From the NCBI GenBank assembly GCA_023457475.1, contig JAEWLO010000437.1:1-8589 (forward strand): a stretch of 8,589 nt of DNA, read 5' to 3'. Each line of letters opens with the position of its first letter. Within the stretch, counting starts at the first letter, position 1. Both the position numbers and the translations under genes were made by a program. Below, one piece after another: positions 5,249-8,589 of the stretch. Source of the DNA: Pseudomonadota bacterium (lineage in GTDB: Bacteria > Pseudomonadota > Gammaproteobacteria > Xanthomonadales > Xanthomonadaceae). Under the pieces are notes generated by a model. The model did not search any database. It saw only the letters and a program-made list of their open reading frames with translations, and was not told where the DNA came from.

Positions 5249-5605
5249 TGGTACATCCCCTAGAGGTAGGTAGTAAGTGAACACCGGAACGAGCCTGACC
5301 GCGGGTGCGGTTGAGCAGGGCCAGTTCCTGCGGGTGGTTGATAGCAGGTTGCGTGCCAAGTGGTCGGCGATGCTCCCCAGCATTTCCCCGGCGCAATGAT
5401 GGCAGCAATCTTCAGGAATGGAACCCCCATCACGGCAAACTGCGACAGATCCGGCATTGTGACCCACTGCGTCACCTTCTGACGATCCCGGTACAGGACG
5501 AAGGTCACGGATTGCCCCCTCCCCGGGGATGCCACTCCGGCCCGGAACCGGCTACCATTCGGCTGAGAAGCCCGCCTGGGGATGGCGCGGCTGGGGAGCC
5601 CGTGT
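5249..5605. promoter_or_regulatory. Divergent regulatory region between pilA and pilC
   Basis: These 357 bases carry the pilA sigma-54 promoter (5344-5359) and, further right, room for activator sites of pilA and the promoter of the pilCD-coaE operon. I found no convincing sigma-54 or sigma-70 element facing pilC by eye. A CCCCGGGG palindrome lies near 5520. Open frames crossing the region are extensions of the pilin frames or shadows, not supported as genes. Confidence 0.6.
5340..5359 (-). promoter_or_regulatory. Sigma-54 promoter of pilA
   Basis: The minus strand reads TTGGCACGCAACCTGCTATC. The -24 GG (5357-5356) and -12 GC (5345-5344) are ten bases apart, matching RpoN consensus in the upstream block and nearly so in the downstream one. 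Transcription should begin near 5332, giving a leader of about 84 bases, much longer than that of the second pilin. Confidence 0.88.
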
Positions 5606-6865
5606 ATGTCCGTAAGCCGTAGTGCAATCAAGAAAGAGCCCGTGGCGCGCAGCACCATGGAGATGACGCCGTTTGTCTGGGAGGGGACCGACAAGCGGGG
5701 CGTCAAGATGAAGGGCGAGCAGGTCGCCAAGAATGCCAACCTGCTCCGCGCCGAGCTGCGCCGCCAGGGAATCAATCCCCAGGTGGTCAAAGCCAAGCCC
5801 AAGCCGCTGTTCGGCTCTTCCGGCAAGGCGGTGGGCCCGAAAGATATTGCGTTCTTCAGCCGCCAGATGGCGACCATGATGAAGTCCGGCGTGCCGATCG
5901 TAAGCGCCCTGGAAATCATCGGCAGCGGGCACAAGAACCCGCGCATGAAGAAGATGGTGGACGGGATCCGCACCGATATCGAGGGCGGCTCCTCCCTGTA
6001 CGAGGCCATCAGCCGGCACCCGGTGCAGTTCGACGAGCTGTACCGCAACCTGGTGCGCGCGGGCGAAGGGGCCGGTGTGCTCGAAACCGTGCTGGACACG
6101 GTGGCCACCTACAAAGAGAACATCGAGGCCCTGAAGGGCAAGATCAAGAAGGCGATGTTCTACCCGGCCATGGTGGTGGTGGTGGCACTGCTGGTGAGCG
6201 CCATCCTGCTTATCTTCGTGGTGCCGCAGTTTGAGCAGGTGTTTGCCGGCTTTGGCGCGGAGTTGCCGGCGTTTACCCAGATGATCGTGAGCATGTCACG
6301 ATTCATGGTGTCGTACTGGTGGCTGGTGGGCTTCATCGTCGCAGGCTCGGTCTTCGCCTGCATCTACAGTTACAAACGCTCACCCAAGATGCAGCACACG
6401 ATGGATCGGTGGATCCTGAAGGTGCCGGTGATCGGCGAGATCATGAACAACAGCGCCATTGCCCGCTTCGCGCGTACTACAGCGGTGACCTTCAAGGCCG
6501 GTGTTCCGCTGGTGGAGGCCCTGGGTATCGTGGCCGGCGCCACCGGCAACAAGGTCTACGAAGAAGCCGTGCTGCGCATGCGCGACGACGTGTCCGTCGG
6601 TTACCCGGTCAACATGGCGATGAAGCAGGTCAACCGCTTCCCGCATATGGTGGTGCAGATGACCGCCATCGGTGAAGAGGCCGGTGCGCTGGATACCATG
6701 CTGTTCAAGGTGGCCGAGTACTACGAGCAGGAGGTCAACAATGCCGTGGATTCGCTCAGCAGCCTGCTGGAGCCGATGATCATGGTGTTCATTGGTACCA
6801 TTGTCGGTGGCATGGTCATCGGTATGTACCTGCCCATCTTCAAACTCGGCGCCGTCGTCGGCTAA
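5606..6865 (+). CDS. pilC: Type IV pilus inner-membrane platform protein PilC
   Basis: A 419-residue GspF/PilC-family protein that sits in the inner membrane, couples PilB (and the retraction ATPase) to pilin insertion, and contacts PilD substrates. Two repeated T2SSF domains are visible (about 80-203 and 285-407). Each begins with the family pattern seen in FFSRQMATMMKSGVPIVSAL and in FARTTAVTFKAGVPLVEAL, and contains the GEGAG/GEEAG turn (residues 153-157 and 356-360). Membrane helices lie at about 187-207, 236-256 and 390-410. The ATG at 5606 is chosen over 5582 because GGGGAG stands seven bases before it. The pilC stop lies eight bases before the pilD start, so the two are cotranscribed, with coaE following. 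Confidence 0.97.
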   Translation: MSVSRSAIKKEPVARSTMEMTPFVWEGTDKRGVKMKGEQVAKNANLLRAELRRQGINPQVVKAKPKPLFGSSGKAVGPKDIAFFSRQMATMMKSGVPIVSALEIIGSGHKNPRMKKMVDGIRTDIEGGSSLYEAISRHPVQFDELYRNLVRAGEGAGVLETVLDTVATYKENIEALKGKIKKAMFYPAMVVVVALLVSAILLIFVVPQFEQVFAGFGAELPAFTQMIVSMSRFMVSYWWLVGFIVAGSVFACIYSYKRSPKMQHTMDRWILKVPVIGEIMNNSAIARFARTTAVTFKAGVPLVEALGIVAGATGNKVYEEAVLRMRDDVSVGYPVNMAMKQVNRFPHMVVQMTAIGEEAGALDTMLFKVAEYYEQEVNNAVDSLSSLLEPMIMVFIGTIVGGMVIGMYLPIFKLGAVVG

Positions 6866-6873
6866 AGGTACAC

Positions 6874-7737
6874 ATGGCTTTTCTCGACCAGCACCCCGGC
6901 CTCGGCTTTCCCGCCGCGGCCGGACTGGGACTGCTTATCGGCAGCTTCCTGAACGTTGTCATCCTTCGTCTGCCCAAGCGCCTGGACTGGCAGTGGCGGC
7001 GCGATGCCCGCGAGGTGCTGGAAGAGGAAGACATCTACGAGCCGCCACCGCCCGGCATCGTGGTGGAGCCGTCGCACTGCCCGCACTGCAAGCACAAGCT
7101 GTCCTGGTACGAGAACATTCCGCTGTTCAGCTGGGTGATCCAGGGCGGCAAGTGCCGGCACTGCAAGGCCCCCATTTCCATCCAGTACCCGCTGGTGGAG
7201 CTGTTGACGTCACTGCTGGTGGTTGCCAGCGTGTGGCAGTTCGGCTTCGGCTGGCAGGGCTTCGGGGCCATCGTGCTCAGTTGCTTCCTGGTCGCCCTTT
7301 CGGGCATCGACCTGCGCACACAGCTGCTGCCGGACCAGCTCACCCTGCCCCTGATGTGGCTGGGGTTGATTGCCAGCGTCGACAACCTGTACATGCCAGC
7401 CAAGCCGGCCCTGCTGGGAGCCCTGGTGGGCTACCTGTCGCTGTGGTCGGTGTGGTGGCTGTTCAAGCAGATCACCGGCAAGGAAGGCATGGGCCATGGC
7501 GACTTCAAGCTGCTGGCGGCCCTGGGGGCCTGGTGCGGGTTGAAGGGCATCCTGCCGATCATTCTGCTCTCGTCCGTGATTGGGGCGATCGTGGGCTCGA
7601 TCTGGCTGTATTCGCGCGGCCGTGACCATGCCACGCCGATTCCGTTCGGCCCCTATCTGGCCGTGGCCGGCTGGATTGTGTTCATGTGGGGCGAGCCGTT
7701 GATTGACGGCTACCTGAAGATGTCCGGCCTGCGCTGA
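6874..7737 (+). CDS. pilD: Prepilin peptidase / N-methyltransferase PilD
   Basis: A 287-residue type IV prepilin peptidase of the A24 aspartic family, an integral inner-membrane enzyme that cuts class III leaders after Gly and N-methylates the new Phe. The N-terminal GSFLNVVILRLP motif (23-34) opens the protein. The long-form cytoplasmic loop carries two cysteine pairs, C69-x2-C72 and C94-x2-C97, linked to zinc and full activity. The catalytic aspartates are Asp146 in GID and Asp210 in GMGHGDFK. Several further membrane helices run to the C-terminus. An AAAGG ribosome site overlaps the end of pilC. Its substrates include the two pilins encoded here and, in relatives, type II secretion pseudopilins. 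Confidence 0.97.
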   Translation: MAFLDQHPGLGFPAAAGLGLLIGSFLNVVILRLPKRLDWQWRRDAREVLEEEDIYEPPPPGIVVEPSHCPHCKHKLSWYENIPLFSWVIQGGKCRHCKAPISIQYPLVELLTSLLVVASVWQFGFGWQGFGAIVLSCFLVALSGIDLRTQLLPDQLTLPLMWLGLIASVDNLYMPAKPALLGALVGYLSLWSVWWLFKQITGKEGMGHGDFKLLAALGAWCGLKGILPIILLSSVIGAIVGSIWLYSRGRDHATPIPFGPYLAVAGWIVFMWGEPLIDGYLKMSGLR

Positions 7738-7761
7738 CCGCCGGCCGATGAGGGCACGGCG

Positions 7762-8382
7762 ATGAGCCTGTTCGTGGTGGGTTTGACCGGCGGCGTGGCC
7801 GCCGGCAAAAGTGAAGTCAGCCGGCGCTTCGAGGCGCTGGGCATCACCGTGGCCGATGCCGACATTGCGGCCCGCGAGGTGGTGGCGGCCGGCAGCCCGG
7901 GGCTGAAGCAGATCGTGAAGCACTTCGGAGACGGGGTTCTGCTGGCCGATGGGTCATTGGACCGGGCTGCGCTGCGGGAGCGGATCTTTGCTTCTGTTGA
8001 GGAACGGCAGGCCTTGGAGGCCATTACCCACCCCGCCATCCGGCAGCGCTTGCGCGAGGTGTGCGAGGCGGCGACCAGCCCGTATGCGATTGCAGCGATT
8101 CCGTTGCTGGCCGAGGCCGGCGGGCGGAAGAAGTACCCGTGGTTGAGCCGGATTCTGGTGGTGGATGCGCCGGTGGCGGTGCAGCATGCGCGGTTGATGT
8201 TGCGCGATGGGGTGACCGGGGAGTTGGCGGACCGGATGATAGCGGCGCAGGCCAGCCGGGAGGAGCGGTTGGCGTTGGCCGATGATGTGGTGGTGAATGA
8301 TGGGCACGCGGATGCGTTGGTCCGTGAGGTGGCGCAGCTGGATGGGGTTTATCGGGGGTTGGCTCTATCCCGATCGCGCTAA
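7762..8382 (+). CDS. coaE: Dephospho-CoA kinase CoaE
   Basis: A 206-residue cytoplasmic P-loop kinase, full length for the family, that phosphorylates the 3'-hydroxyl of dephospho-CoA in the last step of coenzyme A synthesis. The Walker A is GGVAAGKS (10-17). DADIAARE (32-39) is the family DAD motif, THPAIRQ (89-95) and IPLLAE (113-118) follow, and the R-D-x-V-T/ADR lid region lies at about 148-158. It follows pilD by 24 bases and is cotranscribed with it, a linkage found in many gammaproteobacteria. The ribosome site (GAGGG) is modest. The 3' half uses TTG, CGG and GGG codons more heavily than the pilus genes. The stop lies ten bases from the end of the convergent gene on the right. Confidence 0.96.
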   Translation: MSLFVVGLTGGVAAGKSEVSRRFEALGITVADADIAAREVVAAGSPGLKQIVKHFGDGVLLADGSLDRAALRERIFASVEERQALEAITHPAIRQRLREVCEAATSPYAIAAIPLLAEAGGRKKYPWLSRILVVDAPVAVQHARLMLRDGVTGELADRMIAAQASREERLALADDVVVNDGHADALVREVAQLDGVYRGLALSRSR

Positions 8383-8392
8383 CCGGCGCTGC

Positions 8393-8589
8393 CTATCGCC
8401 TCGTAGGATTGGGTCGCCAACCTCTCGTGAAGCCTATATAGACAAAGAGCAGCGAGGCTAGGAACCACCCCCCTGCGGTGATCCGCTCAAACGCTGCATG
8501 GCCAAAGTACTGCTTTATTGAGAAATCGAAAGCGCAGAATCTGCCACACATGGAAGACCTTTCATCTATCCCATAGATTAGGACAAGAG
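8393..8589 (-). CDS. CGRFC-family small membrane protein, C-terminal part (runs off right edge)
   Basis: A minus-strand frame enters from the right edge and stops at TAG (8395-8393), showing 64 residues. It aligns without gaps to residues 29-92 of the protein encoded at 1096-1374, with 43 identities, including YG-x-DER, CGRFC, IKQYFGH, SLLFV and the RGWR tail. The visible part covers the end of the first helix, the loop with the C-x3-C pair, the second helix and a basic tail. It carries an internal ATG, but homology shows that the protein begins beyond the window. It converges on coaE with only ten bases between the stop codons. Function unknown. Confidence 0.75.
   Translation of the reverse strand, partial: LVLIYGIDERSSMCGRFCAFDFSIKQYFGHAAFERITAGGWFLASLLFVYIGFTRGWRPNPTRR

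Noticed and set aside
5500..5560. Possible sigma-70 promoter facing pilC (TACCAT as -10)
   Set aside because: No acceptable -35 box stands at the right distance, so the match is no better than chance.
5249..6108. Minus-strand frames extending the pilin upstream and opposite pilC
   Set aside because: They are open only because of high G+C. The class III leader and ribosome site fix the pilin start at 5248, and pilC explains the rest.
6792..7625. Plus-strand open frame of 277 residues overlapping pilC and pilD
   Set aside because: It is in another frame of pilD, which carries all catalytic and cysteine motifs; the alternative is Ala-, Gly- and Arg-rich without motifs.

Overview
The window reads as chromosomal DNA of a G+C-rich gammaproteobacterium of the Xanthomonadaceae (Lysobacteraceae), most likely Stenotrophomonas or a close relative. 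This rests on the gene order pilA-pilB / pilC-pilD-coaE, on the type of the proteins (PilC N-terminus, PilB length of 575 residues) and on codon use. The genus is an inference from recall; no search was run.

Right two thirds (about 2520-8390): a type IVa pilus core locus. On the minus strand, read right to left, lie a major-type pilin (pilA, 4829-5248), a strong intrinsic terminator, the extension ATPase pilB (3004-4731) and a second, different pilin (2522-2935, GTG start). Each pilin has its own near-consensus sigma-54 (-24/-12) promoter with the same TTGGCACG block. Divergently, on the plus strand, pilC (platform protein), pilD (prepilin peptidase) and coaE (dephospho-CoA kinase) form a tight operon. 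Together these make pilins, process them (PilD), and polymerise them (PilB on PilC). CoaE is a housekeeping passenger of the operon.

Left third (1-2510): an accessory-looking region, visibly poorer in G+C in its first 400 bases, holding small membrane or exported proteins, nearly all on the minus strand. In order these are a cut-off membrane protein at the left edge, a 68-residue two-helix protein, a lipoprotein-like remnant with a broken 5' end, a 92-residue two-helix protein with a CGRFC motif, and a small signal-peptide protein that looks frameshifted. On the plus strand, a 151-residue secreted protein of possible bacterial Ig-like fold converges on the second pilin. Two palindromic elements lie in the roughly 470-base gene-free stretch between them.

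Right edge (8393-8589): a cut-off minus-strand gene whose product is about two-thirds identical (43 of 64 residues by my hand alignment) to the 92-residue CGRFC protein at 1096-1374. The pilus/coaE block therefore sits between two diverged copies of an unnamed small membrane protein family. This is the most interesting unexplained structure in the window. I see no tRNA, rRNA, CRISPR array, transposase or integrase.
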